Shown in pieces: positions 8,520 through 18,160 of a stretch of DNA of 64,000 bases. Source of the DNA: Firmicutes bacterium HGW-Firmicutes-16 (GTDB lineage Bacteria > Bacillota > Clostridia > Oscillospirales > Oscillospiraceae). The position numbers and the translations under genes were made by a program. The stretch covers positions 62,001-126,000 of the forward strand of contig PGZZ01000007.1 in assembly GCA_002841545.1 (NCBI GenBank), written 5' to 3'. The notes under the pieces are model-generated. The model made no database searches. It was given only the letters and a program-made list of their open reading frames with translations, and was not told the origin of the DNA. Positions within the stretch are counted from its first letter, which is position 1. Each line of letters opens with the position of its first letter.

Positions 8520-9767
8520 TCAGTCGAGGTTGAACTTCTCTCCGTAACCGTAATTCTCGTAAATATAGTCAATGTCCTTGTCACCGCGTCCGGAGAGGTT
8601 CACGAGGATAGTTCCGCTCTTATGCTCCTTGGCATACTTGAGCGCATAGGCAAGACCGTGGCTTGATTCAATTGCGGGGATTATACCCTCATTGCGGCAG
8701 AGAAGGAAGTAGGCCTCGATTGCTTCGTCGTCAGTCACTGATTTATAGTTTACCCTGCCGAGGTCATGAAGATACGCATGCTCAGGGCCAACAGAAGGAT
8801 AATCTAAGCCGCTCGCGCAGGAATATACGGGTGCAGGCTCGCCCTTATCATCTTTGAGCATGATGCTCTCGAAGCCATGCATTACGCCCTTCTCGCCAAA
8901 GGTAATGGACGCCGCGTTATCTCCCAGCGCCTCGCCTCTGCCCATTGGCTCAACGCCGTAAATCTCGACAGGGTCGGCTAGGAACGCGGAGAAGAGTCCT
9001 ATAGCGTTGGAGCCGCCGCCGACGCAGGCGCAGAGCGCATCCGGCAGGTTTCCGGTCATACTGAGGAACTGGTCGCGAGCTTCAAAGCCGACGACGGACT
9101 GAAAGTCGCGTACCATCATTGGGAAGGGATGCGGCCCTACGACGGAGCCGATGCAGTAAATCGCGTCCTTATATTCATGCATATAGCCTTCGAATGCTGC
9201 GTCAACAGCTTCCTTGAGGGTTTTGAGTCCGTGCGAAACCGGAATGACTCTTGCACCGAGCATTCTCATGCGAGTGACGTTTGGCGCCTGTTTCTTAATG
9301 TCGACTTCGCCCATATAGACGTCGCATTCCATGCCGAAGTATGCTGCTGCGGTTGCGAGCGCAACGCCATGTTGTCCCGCGCCCGTCTCAGCTATAATCT
9401 TCTTTTTGCCCATGAACTTTGCAAGCAGGCCCTCGCCCATGCAGTGATTGAGCTTGTGCGCGCCGGTGTGATTCAAGTCCTCGCGCTTAAGGTAAATCTG
9501 CGCGCCGCCGATTTTTCTTGAAAGTCGCTCGCAATGGTAAACGGGTGTCGGTCTTCCCTGAAACTCTCTGCGGATTCTTCGCAGCTCACTGATGAATTCC
9601 GCGCTGTTGCAAATAGTATTGTAAGCCTGTGTTATTTCCTCGAAGGCGGGGATTAGATCGGGTGGCAGGTAGGCTCCACCGTATTCGCCATAGCGGCCGT
9701 CCTTGGTCGGAACGTTCTTGAGATAGGTTTCAAAGTTTTTATTTGAGTTCTCATAATTTGCGTTCAT
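8520..9767 (-). CDS. trpB: Tryptophan synthase beta chain
   Basis: A 415-residue TrpB. The PLP-binding lysine is Lys105 in NHTGAHKLN, with GGGSNA binding the PLP phosphate. The enzyme condenses indole with serine to make tryptophan, normally as an alpha2-beta2 complex with TrpA. No trpA or other trp gene is in the window, so this copy may salvage indole or pair with a TrpA encoded elsewhere. It is preceded by a T-box leader with a TGG specifier, so its transcription should rise when tRNA-Trp is uncharged. Confidence 0.97.
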   Translation of the reverse strand: MNANYENSNKNFETYLKNVPTKDGRYGEYGGAYLPPDLIPAFEEITQAYNTICNSAEFISELRRIRREFQGRPTPVYHCERLSRKIGGAQIYLKREDLNHTGAHKLNHCMGEGLLAKFMGKKKIIAETGAGQHGVALATAAAYFGMECDVYMGEVDIKKQAPNVTRMRMLGARVIPVSHGLKTLKEAVDAAFEGYMHEYKDAIYCIGSVVGPHPFPMMVRDFQSVVGFEARDQFLSMTGNLPDALCACVGGGSNAIGLFSAFLADPVEIYGVEPMGRGEALGDNAASITFGEKGVMHGFESIMLKDDKGEPAPVYSCASGLDYPSVGPEHAYLHDLGRVNYKSVTDDEAIEAYFLLCRNEGIIPAIESSHGLAYALKYAKEHKSGTILVNLSGRGDKDIDYIYENYGYGEKFNLD

Positions 9768-9897
9768 CTTATTATCTCCTCATTCAATATTGTTGTTTAT
9801 ATTTATCCTCTTTGGATATATTTATTAATTCTTTAGCAGCATTTTTCCTGCTATGTGCCATCGTATTATTCCCATAATAAAACCTCCTAAAAACAAC

Positions 9898-10173
9898 AAA
9901 AAAGCCTCTGTCCTATTCTTAGGACAAAGACTCAAAGTCTCTGCGGTACCACCTAAGTTGACGATAATTCGTCCACTCACGACATACGTTAATATGTCTG
10001 CACGTTTTACGGGTTGCTCTCCCGTCAGCCATTACTCACGCATACTGCGCTTTCCTGCCGCCCTCACAAGTCCATTCACGCACACGCTCGCTGCCGCATT
10101 TCCACCGTCTGCCGCTCTCTTTGAACCGCTCTTATACGTTACTAACTCTTGATCACAGGTTTATTATTTGATT
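9898..10173 (-). ncRNA. T-box leader, tryptophan type, upstream of trpB
   Basis: On the minus strand the conserved T-box AGGTGGTACCGCAG is at 9941-9954. It is followed by a terminator hairpin (9904-9931) of GTCTTTGTCC with GGACAGAGGC, then a T run at 9898-9903. Upstream is a long structured leader with GAATGG in the stem I region; TGG at 10072-10074 is the likely specifier for tRNA-Trp. The leader lets transcription continue when uncharged tRNA-Trp pairs with the T-box. The specifier assignment rests on sequence context and the gene it controls. Confidence 0.93.
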
Positions 10174-10179
10174 GGCTTG

Positions 10180-10208
10180 ATGCTAACATAAAGCTAGGCG
10201 CTTGTCAA
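10180..10208 (-). promoter_or_regulatory. Sigma-A promoter of the trp T-box leader
   Basis: On the minus strand TTGACA (10203-10208), a 17-base spacer and TAGCAT (10180-10185). The start falls near 10173, just ahead of the T-box leader. Confidence 0.8.
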
Positions 10209-10304
10209 CAGTTTTTTCGTATAAATCATTTCCGGCAAATTTTCGGAAGTTTTTCCGGCTGTATAACACTCTATGCAAAAGAACATTGCTCTGTCCCTTT
10301 ACTA

Positions 10305-10351
10305 AATAGAACAGCACGAAAGGCAACGACCGTCTTTCGTGCTGTTCTATT
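10305..10351 (-). terminator. Strong terminator downstream of proA
   Basis: An 18-base-pair stem, AATAGAACAGCACGAAAG with its exact complement and an 11-base loop. It lies 12 bases past the proA stop and separates proBA from the trp T-box unit. Confidence 0.85.
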
Positions 10352-10362
10352 ATGTCAACCAG

Positions 10363-11613
10363 TCACCAGCGCACTTGACCATTTCCGTAGATAATGTACT
10401 TCGTGCTTGTAATCTCACGAAGTCCCATAGGTCCGCGAGCATGCATCTTCTGCGTCGAAATGCCAATCTCCGCACCAAGTCCGAATTCCGCTCCGTCCGT
10501 AAAACGGGTCGAAGCGTTCACATAGACGGCGGCGGCGTCAACTTCGTTCAAGAATCTCTGTGACTTCGCGTAGTCCTTCGTCACAATGGCTTCGGAATGC
10601 TGGGTCGAATAGCGCGCGATGTGATCCATCGCTTCGTCTATTCCGGACACGATTTTTATCGCGAGGATATAGTCGTCATATTCGGTTTCCCAATCGGATT
10701 CCGTAGCCGTAATCGCCGATATTCCCAGTATTCTCAATGATTTCTCGTCGCATCGAAGTTCGACGTTATACTTGTTGAGCTTCGGCGCAACGAGGGGTAG
10801 AAACTGTTCGGCAACAGCCTCGTGCACGAGAAGAGTCTCGATCGCGTTACATACCGAAGGGCGACTGCACTTTGCGTTCTCAACAATCTTTGCCGCCATT
10901 TCGAGATCCGCCTCATCATCTACATAGACGTGGCAATTGCCGCTGCCAGTCTCGATGACAGGTACACTCGCGTTTTCAACGACGGACTTAATTAGACCGC
11001 TACCGCCGCGAGGAATAAGGACATTGATATATTCGCGGAGACCCATGAGCTCCTTTGCGCTCTCGCGCGAGGTGTCACGCACTAGGCAGATGCAGTCCTC
11101 TGGGAGTCCCACTGAGGCGAGCGACTCTCGCATTATGTCGACCAATATGGAGTTGGAATTAATTGCTTCCTTGCCGCCGCGGAGGATGCAGACATTGCCA
11201 GCCTTCAGGCAGAGCGCCGCCGCGTCAACCGTGACGTTGGGTCTCGCCTCGTAAATTATCCCGATAACGCCGAGAGGCACGCGCTTTTTACCGATTGTAA
11301 GCCCGTTCGGTCTGTCCGACATGGAAATCACTTCGCCGATTGGATCAGGCAGAGCGATAAGCTCGGCAACGCCTTTTGCGATGCCATCGATGCGCTCACT
11401 TGTCAAAAGAAGCCTATCCAAAAAAGCCTTTTTGATGCCTGTCTTTTCAGCTTCGTCTGTGTCGGCGGCGTTGGCTTCCAGAATACGTTCCTTATTTTTT
11501 AAAAGAGCCAAGCGTATTGCTTCGAGCGCGTCGTTCTTTTTTTTCGTACCTGCAACAGCAAGCAGGCGTTCGGCGGCCTTTGCAGCCGCACCCATTTGGG
11601 TCAGTTCAGACAT
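10363..11613 (-). CDS. proA: Glutamate-5-semialdehyde dehydrogenase (gamma-glutamyl phosphate reductase)
   Basis: A 416-residue ProA of the aldehyde dehydrogenase fold. The catalytic cysteine block (NAKCSRPSVCNA) and the GKKRVPLGVIGIIYEARPN block are clear. It reduces gamma-glutamyl phosphate with NADPH to the semialdehyde, the second step of proline synthesis. It overlaps the end of proB by 8 bases, so the two enzymes are translationally coupled and can channel the unstable intermediate. Confidence 0.97.
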   Translation of the reverse strand: MSELTQMGAAAKAAERLLAVAGTKKKNDALEAIRLALLKNKERILEANAADTDEAEKTGIKKAFLDRLLLTSERIDGIAKGVAELIALPDPIGEVISMSDRPNGLTIGKKRVPLGVIGIIYEARPNVTVDAAALCLKAGNVCILRGGKEAINSNSILVDIMRESLASVGLPEDCICLVRDTSRESAKELMGLREYINVLIPRGGSGLIKSVVENASVPVIETGSGNCHVYVDDEADLEMAAKIVENAKCSRPSVCNAIETLLVHEAVAEQFLPLVAPKLNKYNVELRCDEKSLRILGISAITATESDWETEYDDYILAIKIVSGIDEAMDHIARYSTQHSEAIVTKDYAKSQRFLNEVDAAAVYVNASTRFTDGAEFGLGAEIGISTQKMHARGPMGLREITSTKYIIYGNGQVRW

Positions 11614-12430
11614 TTTTGCACCTCTTTCCTACAAAAAGTGTTCCCGCAGGTTTTCCTGACGCAATATCGTAGAGGATTTCCGGAGTACTTCCGTTTGCAA
11701 TGTACATATCTATTCCGTGTTCGGTGGCAAGCTCCGCCGCTTGGAGCTTTGTAATCATACCGCCTGTTCCACGCCCGCTCCCTGCTCCGCCTGCAAGGGC
11801 GCGTATCTCGTTGTCGATGACTCTTACCTCGCGGATAAGTCTCGCCTCTGGGTTTTCGTTCGGGTTGCCATCATATAGCCCATCTATATCGGAAAGGAGG
11901 ACGAGCTTATCAGCTCCGCAAAGCACCGCAACTACGGCGGAAAGCGTGTCGTTGTCTCCAAACACCTTATGCTCCTCATTGTCGGCCTCGATTTCAGCAT
12001 AGCTGACGGAGTCGTTTTCGTTCACTATCGGTATTATATTCATTTCAAGCAGCGAATTGAAGGTGTTTATCAGATTTTGCTTTTTTTCGGGGCTATCAAC
12101 ATCTTCTCCTGTCAGAAGAATTTGGGCGACCATCTTACCGTATTCCCCGAAGAATTTATCATATAGATGCATTAGTTCGCACTGTCCAACTGCTGCAGCT
12201 GCCTGCTTAAGACTGAGAACGGTCGGTCGCTCCTTCATCTGGAGCTTTCCTGCGCCGACTGCTATTGCTCCCGACGATACCAGAATGATCTCGTTGCCCA
12301 TGTTCTGGATATCGGACAGTACGCGCGCAAGCGCATCGAAGCTACGGAAATTGAGCTTTCCGCCCTCATGCGTCAGCGTGGAGGTGCCAACCTTCACAAC
12401 GATTTTATTTTTGACCGTATTGCCGTCCAT
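11606..12430 (-). CDS. proB: Glutamate 5-kinase, short form
   Basis: A 274-residue ProB consisting of the amino acid kinase domain only. KVGTSTL near the start, VSSGAIAVG, the VNENDSV block and GTGGMITKLQAA are typical. The C-terminal PUA domain of the E. coli and B. subtilis enzymes is absent, as in several other Firmicutes. The enzyme phosphorylates glutamate in the first step of proline synthesis. First gene of a proBA operon. Confidence 0.96.
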   Translation of the reverse strand: MDGNTVKNKIVVKVGTSTLTHEGGKLNFRSFDALARVLSDIQNMGNEIILVSSGAIAVGAGKLQMKERPTVLSLKQAAAAVGQCELMHLYDKFFGEYGKMVAQILLTGEDVDSPEKKQNLINTFNSLLEMNIIPIVNENDSVSYAEIEADNEEHKVFGDNDTLSAVVAVLCGADKLVLLSDIDGLYDGNPNENPEARLIREVRVIDNEIRALAGGAGSGRGTGGMITKLQAAELATEHGIDMYIANGSTPEILYDIASGKPAGTLFVGKRCKNV

Positions 12431-12548
12431 ATGTACTTTCTTCTTTCTCTCTTGGTTTAGATTAGTATACCACTAAATCAAATATTTGCAATCTGCTAAA
12501 TAGCATTAAGTTTCAAGGCTTCTTGCCCTATTTTATACTAAAAATCAG

Positions 12549-12584
12549 CAAAAAACGGCGTCCCCGCGCTTTGCGGTGACGCCG
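12549..12584 (-). terminator. Terminator of the ylxM-rsmA operon
   Basis: CGGCGTC and CCGC pair with GCGG and GACGCCG in a stem at 12556-12584, followed on the minus strand by a run of Ts. It lies directly downstream of rsmA. Confidence 0.85.
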
Positions 12585-12591
12585 GCATTGT

Positions 12592-13458
12592 TTACTTGCC
12601 AATTTTCAGCTTAGCAAGAGAGTTCGCAACCGAGGCAAAGCCCGCAATATCCAGCACTTCGCCGCGTATCAGCGGGTCAAAGCTACAGGAAGCGATAACG
12701 CTGCCGAGCGTTTCCTTAGAGTATCCCGTGAGCCCTGATGTGAGAGCGTTAACAAGCGTTTTTCTTCTTTGGTTAAAGGACGCGCGTACCACCGCAAAAA
12801 AAAGCTTTTCGTCAGTAACCATCACAGGCGGCTCGCTTCGCACCCTGAGCTTAATAACGCTCGACCAGACCTTCGGCGCGGGCATGAAGCAATCCGGCGA
12901 AACATCGAAGAGTATCTCTGGCTCGGTGTACCAGTTCGTATAGACCGTAAACGCGCCGTAATCACTCGTTCCGGCTTTCGCACAGATTCTATGTGCAACC
13001 TCGCGCTGAACCATAAGCGTCATGCTCTCAAAGCAGTTAGCCTCAATGAAGGCAGAAATCAGCGGACTTGTAATGTTATAAGGCAGATTCGCGCAAACGA
13101 CCGGCTTGAGCCCTGCAAACTTTTCACTCACCATTTCTGTCAGATTCAGCTTGAGCACATCGCCGAAAACCACATTCGTGTTTTCGCAGTCCTTCAGCGT
13201 TTCTTCGAGCACCGGCGCAAGTGCCCTGTCAAGTTCAACGGCGACGACCTTGCCGGCAAGCTTTGAAAGCTCCACTGTCAGACATCCGACACCTGGTCCA
13301 ACCTCCAGAACACCGGCTTGCTCGTCAAGACCCGCCTCATCAGCTATCCTTTTGGGGACCCATGCAGCGGTTAGAAAGTTCTGCCCCATGGATTTTGAAA
13401 AGCGGAATCCCAGCCCAGAAAGCAAGGCCCTGATTTGTCCTATATCGCACAGGTCCAT
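12592..13458 (-). CDS. rsmA: 16S rRNA (adenine1518/1519-N6)-dimethyltransferase
   Basis: A 288-residue RsmA/KsgA. The SAM-binding motif VLEVGPGVGCLT and the NLPYNITSPL catalytic motif are present, with a full C-terminal helical domain. It dimethylates two adjacent adenosines of 16S rRNA helix 45 late in 30S assembly. It starts 15 bases after the acetyltransferase gene and is last in the operon that begins with ylxM. Confidence 0.97.
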   Translation of the reverse strand: MDLCDIGQIRALLSGLGFRFSKSMGQNFLTAAWVPKRIADEAGLDEQAGVLEVGPGVGCLTVELSKLAGKVVAVELDRALAPVLEETLKDCENTNVVFGDVLKLNLTEMVSEKFAGLKPVVCANLPYNITSPLISAFIEANCFESMTLMVQREVAHRICAKAGTSDYGAFTVYTNWYTEPEILFDVSPDCFMPAPKVWSSVIKLRVRSEPPVMVTDEKLFFAVVRASFNQRRKTLVNALTSGLTGYSKETLGSVIASCSFDPLIRGEVLDIAGFASVANSLAKLKIGK

Positions 13459-13473
13459 AAAGCTCCTTTGTTT

Positions 13474-13992
13474 TTACAGTAGTTTTTCATAGCAAACGCG
13501 CTCGTTCTGCGCATCTCTATTATTATTTAGATATATCGTTCCGCAGTGCTCAAAGCCGCGCTTTTCGAGAAGTCCGCGCATCGCCTTGTTGTCGCGGTGT
13601 GTGTCGCCTCGCAAGCTAGATAAACCTCGCTCAAGCGCCATATTCTCCATATAGGATAACATTATGCTCGCTATTCCCATTCCACGATATTCTCTGCTCA
13701 CAGCCGCGCGGTGAAACACCGCATAAGGTGCGTCTCCCGTAAGCCACTTTCCGTCCTCGACGACCTTGTAGCTCTCCTCAATCCCAAAGAAAACAGAAAT
13801 CACTCCGGCGATTTTACCCTCGACTATGAATACGTGGCACGCGTCCTGAAAAATGTCCTGTTCGTAGCTTACACGCGTAGGATACCCGTTCTGCCACTGA
13901 TCAACGCTATTTTCTTTCAGGAAGCGCTGCGCATCCGCAATTATCTCCATTATACGGTTAAGGTCCGAGGAAACCGCCAACCTATGTTCCAT
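13474..13992 (-). CDS. GNAT family N-acetyltransferase
   Basis: A 172-residue GNAT protein. The acetyl-CoA site is visible in AAVSREYRGMGIASIML (R-x2-G-x-G/A pattern). The start at 13992 follows AGAGGG and overlaps the end of the pantothenate kinase gene by 11 bases; the frame is open further upstream but inside that gene. The substrate is unknown. The RimI signature is not obvious, so ribosomal protein acetylation is only one option. It is co-transcribed with coaW and rsmA. Confidence 0.88.
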   Translation of the reverse strand: MEHRLAVSSDLNRIMEIIADAQRFLKENSVDQWQNGYPTRVSYEQDIFQDACHVFIVEGKIAGVISVFFGIEESYKVVEDGKWLTGDAPYAVFHRAAVSREYRGMGIASIMLSYMENMALERGLSSLRGDTHRDNKAMRGLLEKRGFEHCGTIYLNNNRDAQNERVCYEKLL

Positions 13993-14800
13993 TTTGAACC
14001 CTCTTTGCCGCGCCGATCGCCGTCGCACAGCCGGAGTACTCCGGTATGACATAGTTGAGCTTATAGAGCTTTGTGAAGCCGTCATACACGACTTTTGCAA
14101 TTCTGGTCTGAGAAATGCCGCCTGTAATTACTACGTTTTTAACATTGTAGCCGTTGCAGGCGAGAGCCGCATGAGAACCCGCGACCTCCATGATTGTATT
14201 CACTAATGCCATAGCCCAATCGGCTCTCGTTGCATCGTCACTGGCTTTTGCGAGATTCGAAGCAGTAAGATCAAGCGGTAGAGTATCCGTTCCGGAGAAT
14301 AAATCGCCGATTGTTATATCAACCGTCAACCTGTTGCCCTGTTCTGCGAGTTCAAACAGTTCTCTTAGGTCAGTCGTACCGAACATTTTCTTTGAAATGC
14401 CGCGAAGCGTTCCGCTGCCGACGCCCGTGCCGCCAATATGTGTGAAGCTTCCGTTTCTCGCCAGCGCGAGAGATGTACCCGTTCCGATACTGACTATAAT
14501 CGCCTCATCGAGCTTTGAAATCCATGAGCCGCCCAAACCAGTCGCTTCGATTTCGGGAACAAAAACGACCCTGCCATCAAAGCCATCGAATCGGCACTTT
14601 TCCGCGCCGACACCCGTTGCCGCGACTGTTTCAACGCTTGCTGCGGAAATATTGTTTTCCTTTAAAAACTCAAGGATCAGCTCACCCGCGAATCTGTCAC
14701 TGCCTATAATGCATTTAGTTGCTTCGATTTTTTCGCCGTTTATCGCGATAATCTTAACCGCGGAAGAGCCATTGTCATATCCCAGAATCACTCTTGTCAC
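13982..14800 (-). CDS. coaW: Type II pantothenate kinase
   Basis: A 272-residue ASKHA-fold kinase. The N-terminal phosphate loop (GYDNGSSAVK), SIGTGTSLAL and GGTGVGSGTLRG match the type II (eukaryotic and staphylococcal CoaW) enzymes rather than CoaA or CoaX. It phosphorylates pantothenate in the first step of CoA synthesis. It overlaps the end of trmD by 4 bases, an unusual place for a CoA gene, so it is probably co-expressed with ribosome maturation genes. Confidence 0.9.
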   Translation of the reverse strand: MTRVILGYDNGSSAVKIIAINGEKIEATKCIIGSDRFAGELILEFLKENNISAASVETVAATGVGAEKCRFDGFDGRVVFVPEIEATGLGGSWISKLDEAIIVSIGTGTSLALARNGSFTHIGGTGVGSGTLRGISKKMFGTTDLRELFELAEQGNRLTVDITIGDLFSGTDTLPLDLTASNLAKASDDATRADWAMALVNTIMEVAGSHAALACNGYNVKNVVITGGISQTRIAKVVYDGFTKLYKLNYVIPEYSGCATAIGAAKRVQNGT

Positions 14801-15627
14801 CCCACATCTTTTTGACTCTCCAGTGCCTCATCTGCTTCTATTTCAGCAAGGAGCTTTTTATCCGGTTTCTCCGTGAAAACAAGCTTTTCATACATATCGG
14901 GTCTACGCTTTTTTGTGCGGATAATTGACTGCTTACGCCGCCATTTTTTAACATTAGCGTGATGGCCGCTTCGCAGAATATCGGGAACGCTCCTGCCCTC
15001 CCATATCTCTGGGCGTGTGTACTGTGGGTATTCCAAAAGTCCGTCCCAGTGGCTCTCGCCAGTGAAGCACTCCTCATTGGATAGGACGCCCGGTATCATT
15101 CGACAGACGCAGTCCGTAAGCGCCATAGCCGGAATTTCGCCTCCTGTGAGGACGAAATCTCCGACGGATATTTCTTCATCGACACATTCCTCTATAAAGC
15201 GTTCGTCGATGCCCTCATAGTGCCCGCATACCAGAACCAGATGGTCGTAGTCGTCCTTGAGATGACGCGCCTTTGACTGGTCGAATTTTTCTCCCTGGGG
15301 TGACATGTAGATAACGCGGGTTTTGCGCTCTCCCGCACACTCTCGCACAAAGTCGAGACAGCTTTTGAGCGGCTGCGCCATCATTACACAGCCCCAACCG
15401 CCGCCGTAGGGGTAATCATCCACTTGACCTTGTTTATTCTCGGTAAAGTCTCTTATCTGGATACAATTAATTTCGATTATATCCTTAGCCGCTGCTCTCC
15501 CCAAAATACTCTCGCTTAAAACGGCGTTCATAGAATCCGGAAAGAGTGTCATTATATCAACTCGCATCAGAGGCATCGAAGAAGCCTCTTCGTTTAAGCT
15601 ATTCTCTAAATCATAGTTTTCGTCCAT
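14797..15627 (-). CDS. trmD: tRNA (guanine37-N1)-methyltransferase
   Basis: TrmD with the SPOUT-fold trefoil knot. Visible blocks are DIMTLFPDSM, YPYGGGWGCVMMAQP, VCGHYEGIDERF and EISVGDFVLTGGE. It methylates G37 next to the anticodon to prevent frameshifting. The start at 15627 follows CAGGAGG by five bases and adds an acidic N-terminal extension of about 20 residues before the usual MRVDIM start; starting at that inner ATG cannot be excluded. Gene order rimM-trmD is the common one. Confidence 0.95.
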   Translation of the reverse strand: MDENYDLENSLNEEASSMPLMRVDIMTLFPDSMNAVLSESILGRAAAKDIIEINCIQIRDFTENKQGQVDDYPYGGGWGCVMMAQPLKSCLDFVRECAGERKTRVIYMSPQGEKFDQSKARHLKDDYDHLVLVCGHYEGIDERFIEECVDEEISVGDFVLTGGEIPAMALTDCVCRMIPGVLSNEECFTGESHWDGLLEYPQYTRPEIWEGRSVPDILRSGHHANVKKWRRKQSIIRTKKRRPDMYEKLVFTEKPDKKLLAEIEADEALESQKDVG

Positions 15628-15656
15628 CCGTGCCTCCTGAATAAAGCGGGTACACA

Positions 15657-16139
15657 TTACATTCCGTCGATCAGACGGACGGTGACGATACCTGCGTCCA
15701 CATCTGTTTTCAATATAAACTGCGGCACAGCAGGAATCAGTATCTCCCTCTCGCCCGTGACAACATAGACGTTGCCGGCCGGCAGCTCCAGAACATCTGT
15801 AAGCTTGCCGAGCTCCGCTCCGCCCTCGTCCCTTACACTCGCACCGATTAGGTCCTGAATGAAGAACGAGCCCTTAGGGAGCTTAGCCTCGGCTCTGTCA
15901 ATCGAGACAATCTTGCCTTTCAGAATCATAGCCGTATTGATATCAGAAACACCTTCAAACTGCGCTATGAGACAGTCCTTGTGAACCTTCCCTGAAACAA
16001 GCTCAAAAGGTTTTTCATCAATATAGAGGCGTTTGAAGCCCATCAGAAATTCGGCGCTGTCCGCCCACGGCTGAATCTTAACTTCGCCCTTAATGCCGTG
16101 CGTGTTCGCAACGACTCCCGCCTCAAGATACTTTTTCAT
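15657..16139 (-). CDS. rimM: Ribosome maturation factor
   Basis: A 160-residue RimM: an N-terminal barrel (ANTHGIKGEVKI) followed by a PRC-barrel (FFIQDLIGASV and VTGEREILIPAVPQFI). It binds S19 and helps mature the 30S head. It lies 29 bases before trmD, and 97 bases after khpA. Confidence 0.95.
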   Translation of the reverse strand: MKKYLEAGVVANTHGIKGEVKIQPWADSAEFLMGFKRLYIDEKPFELVSGKVHKDCLIAQFEGVSDINTAMILKGKIVSIDRAEAKLPKGSFFIQDLIGASVRDEGGAELGKLTDVLELPAGNVYVVTGEREILIPAVPQFILKTDVDAGIVTVRLIDGM

Positions 16140-16194
16140 ATACCATTCTCCGTTTGCGACATTATTCCGTTAAAATCTAATTATGCTGGACAAC

Positions 16195-16232
16195 GTTTAA
16201 GGGGGACAAAGTCCCCTTTATCCCCCTTTGAA
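16195..16232 (-). other. GC hairpin between khpA and rimM
   Basis: On the minus strand AGGGGACTTTGTCCCCCTT can fold into a short stable stem in the 97-base gap between khpA and rimM. There is no clear T run after it, so it looks like a processing or attenuating element rather than a full terminator. Confidence 0.35.
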
Positions 16233-16236
16233 CGTA

Positions 16237-16467
16237 TCAGTCCATGATTTCCACGGACACGTTTTTCCCCTGTCTTTGAGCCACGGCACGCATGAGTATG
16301 CGGATTTCTTTGACAATCCGACCTTGGCGGCCGATGATTTTTCCCATGTCGCCGTCCGCAACGCGAACCTCAAATACAGTTTCCGTATCGGTGGTCCTCT
16401 CGGTCACTGTGACCTCGTCGGGATTATCGACAAGGTTCTTTGCGATGTAGGTTAGAAGTTCTTTCAT
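16237..16467 (-). CDS. khpA: KH-domain RNA-binding protein
   Basis: A 76-residue single KH domain protein with the GxxG loop in KIIGRQGRIVKEIRI. KhpA, formerly YlqC, binds RNA with KhpB and influences cell division and elongation in streptococci. It sits between rpsP and rimM as in most Firmicutes. Confidence 0.94.
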   Translation of the reverse strand: MKELLTYIAKNLVDNPDEVTVTERTTDTETVFEVRVADGDMGKIIGRQGRIVKEIRILMRAVAQRQGKNVSVEIMD

Positions 16468-16482
16468 GCTAGCTTTATCTCC

Positions 16483-16722
16483 TTAAAGCGCCTCTGCTTT
16501 TTTCAGCAGAGCTCTTACGGTTTCAGTGGGCTGAGCGCCGTTAGCAATCCAATACTTGGCACGTTCACTGTCTACCTTGATTCCCGAAGGAGTGGAAAGG
16601 GGATCATAGGTACCGATTTCCTCAATAAACTTTCCGTCACGAGGAGAATGAGAATCCGCAACGACAATCCTGTAGAAAGGATTCTTCTTTGCTCCCATTC
16701 TGTGAAGCCTGATTTTGACCAT
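16483..16722 (-). CDS. rpsP: 30S ribosomal protein S16
   Basis: A 79-residue S16. The conserved start ([20 protein letters not shown]) and the [16 protein letters not shown] block are present. It stabilises the 16S rRNA 5' domain. A GGAGGTGAATATAA ribosome site precedes it. Confidence 0.98.
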   Translation of the reverse strand: MVKIRLHRMGAKKNPFYRIVVADSHSPRDGKFIEEIGTYDPLSTPSGIKVDSERAKYWIANGAQPTETVRALLKKAEAL

Positions 16723-16781
16723 TTATATTCACCTCCAAATTCTTTTTCTATATATGCAAACGCCCAAAAGCGGTGCAGACT

Positions 16782-18134
16782 CTAAAACTTGAACGGTAGT
16801 CCCTTGCCGGGCATTCCCATTCCCATATGTTTCCCTTTTTTCCCGCCTGCAGTCATCTGTTTTGTCATGGTCTTCATCATGTCAAACTGCTTAATTAGGC
16901 GGTTGACATCCACGACTGTGGTTCCGCTTCCGGCCGCGATACGTCTTTTTCTGCTGCCGTTGAGAAGCTGCGGGTTTTCACGCTCCTTGGCGGTCATAGA
17001 TTTTATTATGGCCTCCGTCCGCGAAAATTCCTTCTCGTCAATTTTCGCTCCTGCAAGCGCTTTGGAGTCCATTCCGGGGATCATCGCCGCGATGTCCTTG
17101 ATGTTGCCCATTGACTTCAGCTGTTCGAGTTGGTCAAGGTAATCTGAGAACGTGAACTGGTTTTTCTTAAGGCGCTCCGCCATCTGCATGGCTTTTTTCT
17201 CGTCGAAGTTCTGCTCCGCCTTTTCGATGAGCGTCAGAACATCGCCCATGCCGAGAATACGTGAGGCCATGCGCTCCGGATGGAAGGGCTCGATATTGTC
17301 AAGCTTTTCGCCGATACCGACATATTTAATTGGCTTGCCCGTCACCGCCCGAACCGAAAGCGCTGCGCCGCCTCTGGCGTCGCCGTCGAGCTTCGTGAGC
17401 ATAATTCCGGTGATTCCCAGAGCCTCGTCAAAAGCACTCGCCGCGTTCACGGCGTCCTGACCGGTCATCGCATCGACAACCAGCAGTATCTCAGAGGGCT
17501 TAACAGCTTCGCGTATATTTTTAAGTTCGTCCATCAGCGTTTCGTCAATGTGCAGACGCCCCGCTGTGTCGAGAAAAACAAGGTCGTTGCCGTGGCGCTT
17601 CGCGTGCTCAATGGCGGCTTTCGCGATATCTACAGGATTACCCTGCCCCATCTGGAAAACAGGGATGTCGAGCTGTGCGCCGACTGTTTCGAGTTGCTTT
17701 ATCGCGGCGGGGCGATAAACATCGCAGGCGACGAGAAGCGGACGTTTGCCGCTTTTTTTCACAAGTCCCGCGAGTTTCGCGCCGTTCGTTGTTTTGCCCG
17801 CGCCCTGAAGTCCGACGAGCATAACGACACTCGGTAACTGAGACGATATATTAAGCTTTACGTTTTCGCTGCCCATGAGCTCGGTCAGCTCTTCGTTGAC
17901 AATCTTTATGACCATCTGCGCGGGAGTCAGGCTCTCCAGAACGTCCTGTCCTACGGCTCTGTCGCTGACTTTTTTAACAAAGTCCTTGACGACCTTATAG
18001 CTGACGTCAGCCTCCAACAGCGCAAGCCGTACTTCGCGCATGGCTTCCTTTATGTCCGCTTCGGAAAGGCGCCCCTTGCCCCGAAGTTTTTTGAAGGCTG
18101 CCGACAATTTTTCGGAAAGGCTTTCAAATGCCAT
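16782..18134 (-). CDS. ffh: Signal recognition particle GTPase
   Basis: A 450-residue Ffh. The G domain shows GLQGAGKTT, DTAGRLHID and TKLDGDARGG. The C-terminal M domain is methionine-rich and ends in MGMGMPGKGLPFKF. It binds signal sequences at the ribosome and, with SRP RNA and FtsY, delivers membrane proteins to the translocon. It lies directly after ylxM. Confidence 0.98.
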   Translation of the reverse strand: MAFESLSEKLSAAFKKLRGKGRLSEADIKEAMREVRLALLEADVSYKVVKDFVKKVSDRAVGQDVLESLTPAQMVIKIVNEELTELMGSENVKLNISSQLPSVVMLVGLQGAGKTTNGAKLAGLVKKSGKRPLLVACDVYRPAAIKQLETVGAQLDIPVFQMGQGNPVDIAKAAIEHAKRHGNDLVFLDTAGRLHIDETLMDELKNIREAVKPSEILLVVDAMTGQDAVNAASAFDEALGITGIMLTKLDGDARGGAALSVRAVTGKPIKYVGIGEKLDNIEPFHPERMASRILGMGDVLTLIEKAEQNFDEKKAMQMAERLKKNQFTFSDYLDQLEQLKSMGNIKDIAAMIPGMDSKALAGAKIDEKEFSRTEAIIKSMTAKERENPQLLNGSRKRRIAAGSGTTVVDVNRLIKQFDMMKTMTKQMTAGGKKGKHMGMGMPGKGLPFKF

Positions 18135-18160
18135 AACTGCTCCTTGTTAGAAAAACGAGA

